64,000 nt of DNA, from the NCBI RefSeq assembly GCF_016219575.1, contig NZ_JACRMG010000023.1, positions 248,001 to 312,000 on the forward strand, written 5' to 3'. The notes under the pieces were generated by a model that ran no database searches, was not told the origin of the DNA, and was given only the letters and a program-made list of their open reading frames with translations. This stretch comes from Bradyrhizobium sp. (GTDB lineage: Bacteria > Pseudomonadota > Alphaproteobacteria > Rhizobiales > Xanthobacteraceae). The position numbers were made by a program, and so were the translations under genes. Within the stretch, counting starts at the first letter, position 1; every line of letters begins with the position of its first letter. Shown piece after piece: positions 15,750 to 24,439 of the stretch.

Positions 15750-16424
15750 ATGAACGAAATGAACCACAAGGCCGGGACCAACCCGGCACCAACCCGCCGC
15801 CGGGCGCTCGGCCTGCTCGGCGCAGGCGCGGCGGCGCTCGGCTTTGCGACGCGACCGGCACTCGCGCACGAAGACGACGACAAGGTGCTGACCGAAGCGC
15901 TGGTGCTGCGCGATCCCGATGTGCCTGTGATCGGCAATCCCGATGGCGATATCACAATTGTCGAGTGGTACGACTATAATTGCCCGTACTGCCGCAAGGT
16001 CGCGCCCGAACTGCGCCAGGTGGTGGAAGACGACGGCAAGGTCCGTCTCGTCCTGAAGGACTGGCCGATCCTCGGCGAGGTCTCGAAACTTGCGGCGCGG
16101 CTGACGCTCGCCGCGAAGTATCAGGACAAGTATCTCGCGGCGCATGAGGCGCTGATCGGCGTCGCCTCGCGGCTGACCGAACCGCGCGTGCGCGAGTTGC
16201 TGGCCGGTGCCGGCGTCGACATGGAGCGCCTCAACAAGGATCTTGCTGCCAACGCCGGGACGATCGACGCGGTGCTCGCACGCAACAACGATCAGGCGCG
16301 CGCCTTCGAATTCCGCGGCACGCCGTCGTTCATCGTCGGCAAGTTCCGGGTGCCTGGCGTGTTGACCATGGCGGAGTTCGAGCGGGTCATCGCCGACGCG
16401 CGCAAGGCGAAGATGAGCCGTTAG
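15750..16424 (+). CDS. DsbA family thiol:disulfide oxidoreductase, exported
   Basis: 224 residues. The N-terminus has a twin-arginine-like signal (TRRRALGLLGAG at 15-26, cleavage after ALA near 39). The thioredoxin fold follows with the active site CPYC (Cys78/Cys81) in YDYNCPYCRKVAPEL and the cis-proline segment FRGTPSFIVG. Closest in layout to the Com1/BcfH-like DsbA proteins that oxidise or shuffle periplasmic disulfides. dsbB lies 5 kb upstream and could reoxidise it. Confidence 0.9.
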   Translation: MNEMNHKAGTNPAPTRRRALGLLGAGAAALGFATRPALAHEDDDKVLTEALVLRDPDVPVIGNPDGDITIVEWYDYNCPYCRKVAPELRQVVEDDGKVRLVLKDWPILGEVSKLAARLTLAAKYQDKYLAAHEALIGVASRLTEPRVRELLAGAGVDMERLNKDLAANAGTIDAVLARNNDQARAFEFRGTPSFIVGKFRVPGVLTMAEFERVIADARKAKMSR

Positions 16425-16439
16425 GATACAGACGACAAA

Positions 16440-16471
16440 GGCGCCCCGCGGCGGGCGGAGCGCCTCTTCTT
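16440..16471 (+). terminator. Terminator hairpin after the DsbA-like gene
   Basis: GGCGCCCCGC (16440-16449) pairs with GCGGAGCGCC (16455-16464) with one mismatch, followed by TCTTCTT. It lies between the convergent ends of the DsbA-like gene and the small membrane protein gene. Confidence 0.7.
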
Positions 16472-16485
16472 GCCCGCATTCGCGA

Positions 16486-16692
16486 TTACTTCGACGCGAT
16501 CCTGACCCATTCCTCATGGGCACGCGTCTTCAATACCTTCCAGTTCTCGGCCGCCACGTCCCAGTTGACGATGGTGCGGTTCGACTGCGCGACCTGGCCG
16601 CTGGCGACGCTCGACGTCTGCGCCGAATCGTAGACATAGACGCCGCCCACCAGCAGCAGCGCGCCCAGGATCATTCCGAAAAAGGTCCGCAT
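16486..16692 (-). CDS. Small membrane protein, function unknown
   Basis: 68 residues from the ATG at 16692, which is preceded by an excellent AGGAGGAGAG ribosome binding site. Residues 3-21 form a hydrophobic helix (FFGMILGALLLVGGVYVYD); the remainder is a short charged periplasmic or cytoplasmic tail with NWDVAAENWKVLKTRAHEEW. No domain recognised; similar small proteins seem common in Bradyrhizobium. Confidence 0.75.
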   Translation of the reverse strand: MRTFFGMILGALLLVGGVYVYDSAQTSSVASGQVAQSNRTIVNWDVAAENWKVLKTRAHEEWVRIASK

Positions 16693-16772
16693 GACTCTCC
16701 TCCTGTCGTCTTCGTTAACGCTGACTTCCCCAGAGAGTTCCCATTCCGGTGGAAGCTGCTCGTCAAACCAGC

Positions 16773-16784
16773 TATAATCAAAAC
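16773..16784 (+). promoter_or_regulatory. TATAAT box directly before the antitoxin gene
   Basis: A perfect TATAAT (16773-16778) ends six bases before the ATG at 16785, the normal distance from a -10 box to the first transcribed base. The transcript would then begin at or very near the start codon. A -35 candidate (TGGAAG, 16750-16755) is weak. Confidence 0.5.
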
Positions 16785-17102
16785 ATGGCAAGCAACGACG
16801 TTTCCGCGGCGATCCTTGGGCATTTCTGCCGCAAATATCTGTGGTGGGAGCCAGTTGCCGAGGAGAGCTTCGCCGAAGAGCGCGTCATTGCGCAGACGAT
16901 GAACCTCGGAACGTATGACGACATCCTTCTGCTCGAGCAGACGGTCGGCAGGCCACGTCTGGTCGAGATTATGCAGCGTGCCGAACCGGGATGGTTGAGC
17001 GATCGTTCGTGGGAGTTTTGGCGCGGGCGCCTGTCCTTCGCGACGGGAGCGGAGATCCCGCACGAGCCTCCGCGAAGAGAGTTTCATGCTGCAACGTATT
17101 GA
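16785..17102 (+). CDS. Probable antitoxin partner (DUF6922-like) of the AbiEii toxin
   Basis: 105 residues. The layout ILGHFCRKYLWWEPVAEESF... DDILLLEQTVGRPRLVEIMQ...LSDRSWEFWRGRL resembles DUF6922-type small proteins encoded directly before AbiEii nucleotidyltransferases. No DNA-binding motif is obvious. It overlaps the toxin start by 17 bases (translational coupling). Its codon use looks more mixed and less GC-rich than that of its neighbours, as does the toxin's, which suggests transfer. The domain match is by eye. Confidence 0.65.
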   Translation: MASNDVSAAILGHFCRKYLWWEPVAEESFAEERVIAQTMNLGTYDDILLLEQTVGRPRLVEIMQRAEPGWLSDRSWEFWRGRLSFATGAEIPHEPPRREFHAATY

Positions 17103-17754
17103 GCCCAAGTTCGGCATTTTGCCGGAAGCGCAAAAGCAAATCTGGGCAAGCCTCGCCGCGGCACCTCAACTCGATTTGATTCTTTATGGCGGGACCGCCG
17201 TCGCGCTTCATCTCGGACATCGCACGTCTGTGGATTTCGATTTCTTTCGAACCGAGCCACTCGACAAGGAGGAGATAAGATCCAGTTTCCCGTTTGCTGC
17301 GGGAGCGGCAATCTTGCAGGATAGACCCAACACGCTTGTGGTATCGGCTGCAATGCCATCCGGCCGGGTGAAGGTCTCCTTCTTCGGTGGTCTCCGTATC
17401 GGGCGGGTAAACGATCCTGTCCGAACGACTGACTCCATGTTACTTGTTGCTTCGCTCGATGATCTCATGGCGACCAAGCTGAAGACCACGCTGGATCGAG
17501 CCGAAGCCAAGGACTACCAGGATATTGCCGCGATGATTTCCGCAGGTGCGTCGCTTCCGATCGGCCTGTCAGCCTTCAAGCAGATGTTTCAGCGAGAGCC
17601 TGCCGAAGTCCTGCGGGCAATAGGCTTCTTTGGCGACGGTGATTTGAGGAACCTCAGCGCTAGGGAGCGCAAAATCCTCTGCGATGCGCGAGATCAAGTC
17701 GGTGTATTGCCGACCGTGCGCTTGCGGCCGGGACTTTCACCGGCGGAAGAGTGA
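17086..17754 (+). CDS. AbiEii/AbiGii-family nucleotidyltransferase toxin
   Basis: 222 residues. The nucleotidyltransferase signature is clear: LILYGGTAVALHLGHRTSVDFDFF, with Gly35-Gly36-Thr37 and the metal-binding Ser48-Asp50-Asp52. The DDLMATKLKTTLDRAEAKDYQDIAAMI segment further on is typical of this family. Characterised relatives (AbiEii, MenT) transfer nucleotides to tRNA or other acceptors and stop growth, some giving phage resistance. Encoded behind, and overlapping, a small probable antitoxin gene. Confidence 0.88.
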   Translation: MLQRIEPKFGILPEAQKQIWASLAAAPQLDLILYGGTAVALHLGHRTSVDFDFFRTEPLDKEEIRSSFPFAAGAAILQDRPNTLVVSAAMPSGRVKVSFFGGLRIGRVNDPVRTTDSMLLVASLDDLMATKLKTTLDRAEAKDYQDIAAMISAGASLPIGLSAFKQMFQREPAEVLRAIGFFGDGDLRNLSARERKILCDARDQVGVLPTVRLRPGLSPAEE

Positions 17755-17757
17755 AGT

Positions 17758-18831
17758 CTACGACGTGCCGTTCATCCAGTGCAGCATCGCCACATTCATC
17801 TCGCGCGGATAGGTGTGGCTGAGGTCGTCGAGCTCGCGATAAATGACCTCGGCGCGGGCGGCCGAGAGCGCTTGCTGCGTCTGGTGGGCGACCTGCACCG
17901 GGAACATCCAGTCGAGCTTGCCGTGCACGATGTGGATCGGCAGGCCCTGCAGGCGCTGCGCATCGGCCATCTCCGCCATCAGCGGATGAAATGTAGCGGA
18001 GACCGGCGCGAGATGCGTGAAAGGCGAGGCGGCGTCGAGGCCGCTAACGTAACAGAAGGTACCGCCGTCGCTCATGCCGGTCATCAGCATGCGCGCCGGG
18101 TCGACATTCCAGCGCGTTCGTACCTCCTCGAGGATGCGCCAGAGATTCGGCGAGTCGGTGTCGTCGCCCATCAGCGCCCAGGTTGAGCCGATCGCGGTCG
18201 GCGCGATCAGGATGGCGCCGAGGCTGCGCGCTTCGCGCAGCCAGCTCCACAGGAAGCCGCGGCCGTTGCCGCTGCCGCCGTGCAGCGCCATCACCAGAGG
18301 CCAGCGGAGATCGGGCGTGTAATATTCCGGCACGTACATCGAGTAGCCGCCGCGGCTGCCCGGCTCATTGTTGACGTGGATGATCCCGGTGCCGGCACTG
18401 GCCGGCCCTGCCAGCTTCTCGGCAAGCGCGGCATCCTCGCGCAGGGACGGCTCGGTGAAGAACTGGCTGACCGGCGGCAGTTTTTCGCTCAGCGGATAGA
18501 GCGCTTCCTGCGCGCGCGGCGAATAGCGCAGTGCGCGGAACACCGAGACCAGATCGCCATGGCCGTTCTGCACCGCGCGCAGGCCGTCGAAGGCGGCAAG
18601 CGCCGCGTCGCTGGCGGCTTCGAGCGGCGTCCTGATGCCGGAAAATTCCTCGGGCCATTCCGTCATCTGCCCGCGGACTTCCAGCAACGCCCGGTCCGGC
18701 TCGCCTGCGGCCTGCATCACGCGGTCGAAGTCCGGAGGGTGAAGGTGGCGTGCGACGAAGCCGAGCGCTTCCAGCGACTGCAACAGCGGCGGCAGCACGG
18801 CCACGATGTCGTCCACCACGGACTCGCTCAT
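17758..18831 (-). CDS. Alpha/beta hydrolase, carboxylesterase/phospholipase type
   Basis: 357 residues. The N-terminal 150 residues are helical and not recognised. The C-terminal part is an esterase fold: oxyanion segment MALHGGSGNGRGF, nucleophile in TGMSDGG, acid in HGKLDWMFP and histidine in DLSHTYPREMN, as in feruloyl esterase-like and LpqC-like enzymes. No signal peptide. Start at the ATG at 18831; a TTG four codons upstream is possible. It follows the HtrA-like gene after 26 bases and is almost certainly co-transcribed with it. Confidence 0.82.
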   Translation of the reverse strand: MSESVVDDIVAVLPPLLQSLEALGFVARHLHPPDFDRVMQAAGEPDRALLEVRGQMTEWPEEFSGIRTPLEAASDAALAAFDGLRAVQNGHGDLVSVFRALRYSPRAQEALYPLSEKLPPVSQFFTEPSLREDAALAEKLAGPASAGTGIIHVNNEPGSRGGYSMYVPEYYTPDLRWPLVMALHGGSGNGRGFLWSWLREARSLGAILIAPTAIGSTWALMGDDTDSPNLWRILEEVRTRWNVDPARMLMTGMSDGGTFCYVSGLDAASPFTHLAPVSATFHPLMAEMADAQRLQGLPIHIVHGKLDWMFPVQVAHQTQQALSAARAEVIYRELDDLSHTYPREMNVAMLHWMNGTS

Positions 18832-18857
18832 CGCCTGCCCCAATCTCGTAACTTCCG

Positions 18858-19829
18858 CTAGTGCAGCTGCGGCGCTTTCAGCAATTTGGCGCGGTCGGTC
18901 GAGCTCAGGGTCACGTCGAAGGTGACGCCCTCATGATGCACGGTGAGTGGTACGTCGACGCCGGCCGGCCCCAGCGACCAGAGTTTGCGATAGAACTGGA
19001 CCTGGCTGGTGATCTTGTCGCCGCCGACGCCGAGGATGACGTCGCCGGCCTTCAGCTCGCCGCGTGCTGCCGGTCCGCGGGCCGCCACGCCGACCACCAC
19101 GACGCGGTTGTCGATCTCGGTGGTGTACATGCCGAGCCACGGCCGCGCCGGCTTGTTGACGCGGCCGAACTTGCGGAGATCGTCCAGGATCGGCTTGAGC
19201 AGGTCGATCGGCACGATCATGTTGACATGCTCGGCCTTGCCCTCGCGCACGCGCTCGAGCTGCAGCGAACCGATGCCGATCAGTTCGCCCCTGGTGGAGA
19301 TCATGGCGGTGCCGCCCCAGTTCGGATGTGCGGGATAGGTGAAGAACGCCTCGTCCAGCAGATATTCCCAGTAGCCGGCAAATTCCTGCTTGGCGACGAT
19401 ATGGCTCGCGACCGAACGGGTCCGCCCGCCGGCGCCGCCGACCACCACGCGGTCGCCGACTTTTGTCGCCGCCGAAGAGCCGAGCGGCAGCGGCGCGATG
19501 CCGGGCCGGCCGAGCGCCTGCACCAGGCCAAAACCGGTCTCCGAATCGAAGCCGAGTGCATGGCCTTCCACCACGCGGCCGTCGCCGAGATGCAGCCAGA
19601 CCGCTTCCGCCTCCGTGATCAGATAGCCGATGGTCAGCACCAGCCCGTCGTCGATCAAGACGCCGTTGCCGGCGCGCTCGGTGCCGAGCGTCTCCGCGCT
19701 GAAAGCATCGGGCGGAATGATCGAATGCAGCCCGACCACCGACGACAAGGCCCGGTCGAGGTCGAAAGCGTAATCCCCGGCGTGAGGCTGGAACGCCGAC
19801 GGTACCTTCCACTCGGTCAATGACGGCAT
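18858..19829 (-). CDS. HtrA-like trypsin-fold protein with PDZ domain, catalytic triad missing
   Basis: 323 residues: a trypsin-like domain (about 20-210) and a PDZ domain (about 225-315, ARPWLGMYT and ELKAGDVILGVGGDKI). No signal peptide, so probably cytoplasmic. Against HtrA/DegP the catalytic positions are changed: the LTNxHV segment is LTIGYLI (Tyr69 for His), the DLAL Asp position is Gly99 in SETGFGLV, and GNSGGP is PNWGGT (Trp171 for Ser). All three losses argue for a binding protein rather than a protease. First gene of a pair with the esterase. Confidence 0.82.
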   Translation of the reverse strand: MPSLTEWKVPSAFQPHAGDYAFDLDRALSSVVGLHSIIPPDAFSAETLGTERAGNGVLIDDGLVLTIGYLITEAEAVWLHLGDGRVVEGHALGFDSETGFGLVQALGRPGIAPLPLGSSAATKVGDRVVVGGAGGRTRSVASHIVAKQEFAGYWEYLLDEAFFTYPAHPNWGGTAMISTRGELIGIGSLQLERVREGKAEHVNMIVPIDLLKPILDDLRKFGRVNKPARPWLGMYTTEIDNRVVVVGVAARGPAARGELKAGDVILGVGGDKITSQVQFYRKLWSLGPAGVDVPLTVHHEGVTFDVTLSSTDRAKLLKAPQLH

Positions 19830-19945
19830 CCTGTCACTCCATTTTCTTGCACGCCTTGCCAGCGCTGCTGGAACGACCAGGATGTCGCAGGCGGCTTCGC
19901 CGACAATATATCAACGAAACCCTTCCTGATCGAGAGCATGTGCGT

Positions 19946-21034
19946 TCAGCGGCGCTTCTTCCGATGGCGTTTCCATTCCCTGAAATCGCGCCGGACCTCG
20001 GACGCTGCGGTGCGCGCGGCGGAGTTCAGCCAGCCCCGCGGCCGCTTGGCGAGATCGGACTTGATCATGTCCAGACTGCCCGGCGTGTCGAGATGAATTG
20101 ACGCGAGATCGAATCCCATCGCTTGCAGGAACCTGAGCTGCAACCCGGCGCCGGCATCGGCGCCGAGGTCGATCTTTTCGGAATCGGCTGCGATGCGCCG
20201 GAGGATGAACCTGTTGCGGACCTTGAGGAAGGGATCGGGTGCCCGGTATTGCCCGTTGGCCAGCCTGAGGAAAGCCGGCTTCTCCGATCCGCCGTCGTGA
20301 GCCCAGACCCAGGCCGACGGCACCAGCGCCTTGGCTTCGCGCAGGATCTGGCCGCCGCGCCAATAGGCAACCGCCATGAAGCGCGGTCGCCCGAGGCTGC
20401 CGCCGCCCTTGCGGCGCTTGCACAGCCGGATGGCGTTCTTGCCGACGTCCTTGGGCAGGCTCCGGATCAGCGCCCTGGCGATGTCGGGCGGTGGCGTGGC
20501 GTTCTTGTATTTCTTCACTTCCTTCCAGAATTTTTCCGGCTTGCCCTTGCCGGGCTCGGCATAGGGCCGGAGCCAGGTTTCGCCTTCGAACAGCAAGGCG
20601 GGCTGCGGCTTCTTCAGCCCGGCGCGATAGCCGCGCAGGACGGCATTGGCCGCCGCCTTGTCGCCGACGGCACGCGGGCGATCCGGCGCGAGCTGGATGC
20701 TGGTGACGAGACGGACGAGGTCGAGCACATAGGGCATGTCGGCCGCTTCATCGAAGTCATTGACGCCCCAGACCAGGCGGCCGTCGCGATCCCGCCAGGT
20801 GCCGAAGTTCTCCAGATGCAGGTCGCCGACCGCGCGCACCTTCGGCGCATCCATCAGCTCCGGACACCAGTCGCCGATCTTCCGCGCCCAGCGGAAATAG
20901 GTCGCGCGGAGGAAGACGAACGCATTCTTCTCCATCCGGTGGTGCTTGTACTTGATGTCCTTGCGCACCACGTCGCATTGTCTGGCCAGCCAGGCTTCGA
21001 AGGCTCGATTGTCCCTGAGAAACGACATCAGCAT
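19946..21034 (-). CDS. DUF2252 family protein
   Basis: 362 residues. Motifs of DUF2252 are plain: RATYFRWARKI, VGDLHLENFGTW, NDFDEAADMPYVLDLVRL and MAVAYWRGGQILREAKALVPSA. The GDxHxxN...DFD arrangement resembles the catalytic part of aminoglycoside phosphotransferase-like kinases, so ATP-dependent phosphotransfer is a reasonable guess, but no substrate is known. The C-terminus is very basic (REWKRHRKKRR). Stand-alone gene. Confidence 0.85.
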   Translation of the reverse strand: MLMSFLRDNRAFEAWLARQCDVVRKDIKYKHHRMEKNAFVFLRATYFRWARKIGDWCPELMDAPKVRAVGDLHLENFGTWRDRDGRLVWGVNDFDEAADMPYVLDLVRLVTSIQLAPDRPRAVGDKAAANAVLRGYRAGLKKPQPALLFEGETWLRPYAEPGKGKPEKFWKEVKKYKNATPPPDIARALIRSLPKDVGKNAIRLCKRRKGGGSLGRPRFMAVAYWRGGQILREAKALVPSAWVWAHDGGSEKPAFLRLANGQYRAPDPFLKVRNRFILRRIAADSEKIDLGADAGAGLQLRFLQAMGFDLASIHLDTPGSLDMIKSDLAKRPRGWLNSAARTAASEVRRDFREWKRHRKKRR

Positions 21035-21094
21035 CCCCCGCGCGGAAAGTTACCGGCGGGAGCATCCTACTTCAGGATGTGGGCGGAAGAAATC

Positions 21095-22612
21095 TCAACC
21101 CGCCTTGGCCTGCGGGCGCGACGGCACGATGCGGAAGGCGCGGCCCTCCTTCAGCCAGCTCGCGCGTTCGTCGCGCAGCAAGGTGCGGCGGACTTTTCCG
21201 GAATCGTCGCGCGGGCTGGCGGCAACCACTTCAAAGCTCTCCGGGTGCTTGTAGCGGCTGAGACGATCGGCGAGGAATGCGGCCATGCCGTCGGCGACGG
21301 CTTGCGGTTGCGCGCCGGCGTTGAGCTCCAGGATGGCATGCACGCGCTGGCCGAATTCGGGATCGGGCAGGCCGACCACGACACAGGAGCGCACGTCGGG
21401 ATGCTCGGTCACGGCGGCCTCGATCTCGGCCGGATAGATGTTGGCGCCGCCGCGCAGCACCATGTCGGCCAGGCGGTCGCCGAGATAGAGATAGCCCTCC
21501 GCATCGAGCCGGCCGATGTCGCCGAGCGATTCCCAGCCGTCGGGCCGCCGCTTCGGCTCGGCGCCGAGATAGTGATAGGTGCTGCCGGCTCCCTCATTGG
21601 GGAGGAAATAGATCTCGCCGGTCTCCCCTGGCGCGACGTCGTTGCCGTCCTCGCCGATGATGCGCAGCCTCGCGGTCTCGCCGATCTTGCCGACCGAGCC
21701 CTTGTGCGCCATCCATTCGACGCCGTTGATGATGCACGCGCCCTGCCGCTCGGTGCCGCCATAGAGTTCCCAGATCCGCTCGGGCCCCAGCCACTCGATC
21801 CATTTCTCCTTCAGCCAGGGCGGCATCGGCGCCGCCATGTGGAAGACGGTCTTCAGGCTGGAGAGATCGTAGGCGCTCCGCACCTGCTCCGGCAGGGCCC
21901 AGATGCGATGCATCATGGTAGGCACGAAATTCACCCACTGCACGCCGTTCTTCTCGATAAGTCGCAGCGTCTCCTCGGCGTCGAACTTCACCATGCCGGT
22001 GACACGGCCGCCCGTGAACAGCGCGAAATGCGACAGGATGAACGGCGCATTGTGATAGAGCGGCCCGGGATTGAGCAGCGAGGTGCCGGTCTGGATTTCA
22101 AGCCCCGGCGATGCAGTGGTCTCGATCACGGCGGGACCGTGGTCGAGAATCACCTTCGGCCGCCCGGTCGAGCCGCCGCTGGTCATCGCCTTCCAGTATC
22201 GTGCCACCGGGTTGGCCAGCGGCGCATCGGAAAATCCCTGCGGTGAGAAATCCGGCGGCAGGCGGTTCGGCGCATTCCAGTCGGCTTCGCCGCCGACCAC
22301 CAGTGCAGGTCTCAAAATCTCCAGCACCGCGGCGGCCTCGCCGCGCGGCAAGCGCCACGACAGCGAGGTCGGCGTTGCGCCGCACTTCCACACCGCGAAC
22401 GTCGTCTCGTAGAACGCATTGCTGTTCGGCAGCCCGATCGCGACGAAATCGCCGGGCTTGACGCCTCGTTCCGCAAACGCCCGCGCGCGGCGGTTGGCAT
22501 TGCGCTCCAGCTGATCCCAGGTGATGGCGTCGTCGCCATGGCTGACTGCAATTGTGTCCCTGGGTTTGCGCTCGGCATACCAGCGCGGAATGTCGGCGAG
22601 GGGAATGAGCAT
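21095..22612 (-). CDS. AMP-dependent acyl-CoA ligase
   Basis: 505 residues, ANL superfamily. Visible motifs: P-loop-like MTSGGSTGRPKVI, ELYGGTERQG (A5), GDIGRLDAEGYLYLGDR (A7 hinge), RGGANIYPAEIEAAV (A8) and the C-terminal catalytic lysine in DDSGKVRRTLL (A10). It activates a carboxylic acid as acyl-AMP and then acyl-CoA; a bile-acid/long-chain or aromatic acid type substrate is possible but cannot be told. Stand-alone between DUF2252 and the HNH gene. Confidence 0.88.
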   Translation of the reverse strand: MLIPLADIPRWYAERKPRDTIAVSHGDDAITWDQLERNANRRARAFAERGVKPGDFVAIGLPNSNAFYETTFAVWKCGATPTSLSWRLPRGEAAAVLEILRPALVVGGEADWNAPNRLPPDFSPQGFSDAPLANPVARYWKAMTSGGSTGRPKVILDHGPAVIETTASPGLEIQTGTSLLNPGPLYHNAPFILSHFALFTGGRVTGMVKFDAEETLRLIEKNGVQWVNFVPTMMHRIWALPEQVRSAYDLSSLKTVFHMAAPMPPWLKEKWIEWLGPERIWELYGGTERQGACIINGVEWMAHKGSVGKIGETARLRIIGEDGNDVAPGETGEIYFLPNEGAGSTYHYLGAEPKRRPDGWESLGDIGRLDAEGYLYLGDRLADMVLRGGANIYPAEIEAAVTEHPDVRSCVVVGLPDPEFGQRVHAILELNAGAQPQAVADGMAAFLADRLSRYKHPESFEVVAASPRDDSGKVRRTLLRDERASWLKEGRAFRIVPSRPQAKAG

Positions 22613-22727
22613 GGGGCGTTTCCGGGGTGGCGTCTTGATGACGCGCTTGTTGACGTCGCGGCGCGTGGTCGCGGCAGTATTTCACCAACCGGAGATGTTG
22701 GGAGTCAAGCGGCGAGCTTTGCGATCC

Positions 22728-23285
22728 TTACGGATCGAGCTCCGTATCCCAGTACAGATAGTCGAGCCAGCTGTCGTGCAGATAGTTCGGCGGAAACAGC
22801 CGGCCATTGCGGTGCAGCTGGTGCACGGTGGGCGCATAGGGCGATTGTCTGGGGAACATCCGCGCCTGCTGCGGCGTCAGGTTGCCCTTGCGCAGGTTGC
22901 AGGGCGAGCAGGCGGCGACGACGTTTTCCCAGGTGGTCTGGCCGCCTTTGCTCCTGGGGAGGATGTGATCGAAGGTCAGGTCTTCCGGCGACGAGCAGTA
23001 CTGGCAGGAGAAACGGTCGCGGAGGAAGACGTTGAACCGGGTGAAGGCGGGGTGGGTGGTCGGTTTGACGAAGGACTTTAGCGAAACGACGCTCGGGAGC
23101 TGGATCTCGAAACTCGGACTTCTCACCGCCCGGTCGTAGTGCTCGACGATGTTGACGCGGTCGAGAAACACCGCCTTGATCGCGTCCTGCCAGGACCAGA
23201 GCGACAGCGGGTAATAACTCAGCGGCCGGAAGTCCGCATTCAGCACCAGCACCGGCCAACCGCCTTGCGAGACATGTGCGTTCAA
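22728..23285 (-). CDS. HNH endonuclease
   Basis: 185 residues from a TTG at 23285, which has AGGAG six bases upstream and gives the usual N-terminus NAHVSQGGWPVLVLNADFRPL; in-frame codons farther upstream, such as ATG at 23324, would add unrelated residues. Zinc-type HNH motif: CQYCSSPEDLTFDHILPRSKGGQTTWENVVAACSPCN with two CxxC pairs and the catalytic His. Widely conserved single-copy gene in alphaproteobacteria; its cellular task is unknown, and there is no restriction-modification context here. Confidence 0.88.
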   Translation of the reverse strand: MNAHVSQGGWPVLVLNADFRPLSYYPLSLWSWQDAIKAVFLDRVNIVEHYDRAVRSPSFEIQLPSVVSLKSFVKPTTHPAFTRFNVFLRDRFSCQYCSSPEDLTFDHILPRSKGGQTTWENVVAACSPCNLRKGNLTPQQARMFPRQSPYAPTVHQLHRNGRLFPPNYLHDSWLDYLYWDTELDP

Positions 23286-23439
23286 GTAACGCTCCTGGCC
23301 TCCATATACGCTGCGAAGCAGCATGTGTTGACATACTACATGCAGCGTGACGGGATTGTGAAGAGCGTTGAGGGGCTTATCCAGCAGGCCGGCATGCCGC
23401 CGAGGCCCCTTTGCGGCGAAAAAATGATGGGGAGGGAAC

Positions 23440-24429
23440 ATGGGCAGGTGGCTGTCGGCCGTCGCGGCGATCCTCGTGAGCCTTCCCGCGGCTGTTGCAT
23501 CGGGCGGCCCGGCCATGGCGCAGGGCTATCCCTCGCGCCCGATCAACATGATCGTGCCGTTCCCGGCAGGCGGGGCCACCGACACGCTGGCCCGCTTCCT
23601 CGGAGAGCATATGAGGCCGATTCTCGGCCAGCCCATCGTGATCGAGAATGTTGCGGGTGCGGCCGGCTCGATTGGCGTAGGCCGCGCGGTGCGCTCGGTG
23701 GCCGACGGCTACGCGCTCTCCATCGGCACCTCGACCACCCACATGTTGACCGGCGGCCTCTACAATCTGCAGTTCGACCTGTTTGGGGATCTCGAGCCGG
23801 TGATCCTGATCGGCAGCGAGCCGCTGCTGATCGTCGGCAAGAAGAGCCTGCCGGCGGACGATCTCAAGGGGCTGATCGCCTATCTCAAGGCCAATCCCGA
23901 CAAGGCTTCCGTCGGCATCGCCGGCGTCGGCGCCACCGGTCATCTCACCGGCATTTCCTTCCAGAAGGAGACCGGCACGATATTTCAGTTCGTGCCCTAT
24001 CGCGGCAACGGGCCGGCGATGCAGGACCTGCTCTCCGGGCAGATCGACTTCATGATCGAGCCGGCCTCGAATTTCCGCTCGCTGCTGGCGGCAACCAGCG
24101 TCAAGCCGTTTGCGATCACCGGCAAGGCGCGGCTGAAATCCTCGCCGGACATTCCGACCGCGGACGAAGCCGGCGTGCCCGGCTTCTCCGCCTCGCTGTG
24201 GTACGGGCTGTGGGTGCCCAGGGACACGCCGAAGGAGATCATCGCCAGGCTGAATGCCACCATGATGCAGGTGCTGGCCTCGGCGCCGGTGAAGCAGCGG
24301 TTTGAGGAACTCGGCATCGAGATCACCCCGCTCGCCCGGCAATCCCCGGAAGCGCTGCGCGCGTTCCAGAAGGCCGAAGCCGATCGCTGGTGGCCGATCA
24401 TCAAGGCGTCGAACGTCAAGGTGGAGTGA
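23440..24429 (+). CDS. Bug-family (tripartite tricarboxylate transporter) substrate-binding protein
   Basis: 329 residues. Signal peptide ending near GPAMAQ (about 27), then the periplasmic-binding fold of TctC/Bug proteins: YPSRPINMIVPFPAGGATDTLARFLGE, IENVAGAAGSIGVGRAV, VPYRGNGPAMQDLLSGQIDFMI. It would bind a small carboxylate. GGAGGGA precedes the ATG. No tctA or tctB membrane genes are next to it, so it is an orphan of the kind these bacteria have in large numbers. Confidence 0.9.
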   Translation: MGRWLSAVAAILVSLPAAVASGGPAMAQGYPSRPINMIVPFPAGGATDTLARFLGEHMRPILGQPIVIENVAGAAGSIGVGRAVRSVADGYALSIGTSTTHMLTGGLYNLQFDLFGDLEPVILIGSEPLLIVGKKSLPADDLKGLIAYLKANPDKASVGIAGVGATGHLTGISFQKETGTIFQFVPYRGNGPAMQDLLSGQIDFMIEPASNFRSLLAATSVKPFAITGKARLKSSPDIPTADEAGVPGFSASLWYGLWVPRDTPKEIIARLNATMMQVLASAPVKQRFEELGIEITPLARQSPEALRAFQKAEADRWWPIIKASNVKVE

Positions 24430-24439
24430 CGAGGAAATT

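Noticed and set aside
20123..22246. A 707-codon plus-strand frame opposite DUF2252 and the AMP ligase
   Set aside because: Antisense shadow of two clear minus-strand genes; composition unlike a folded protein.
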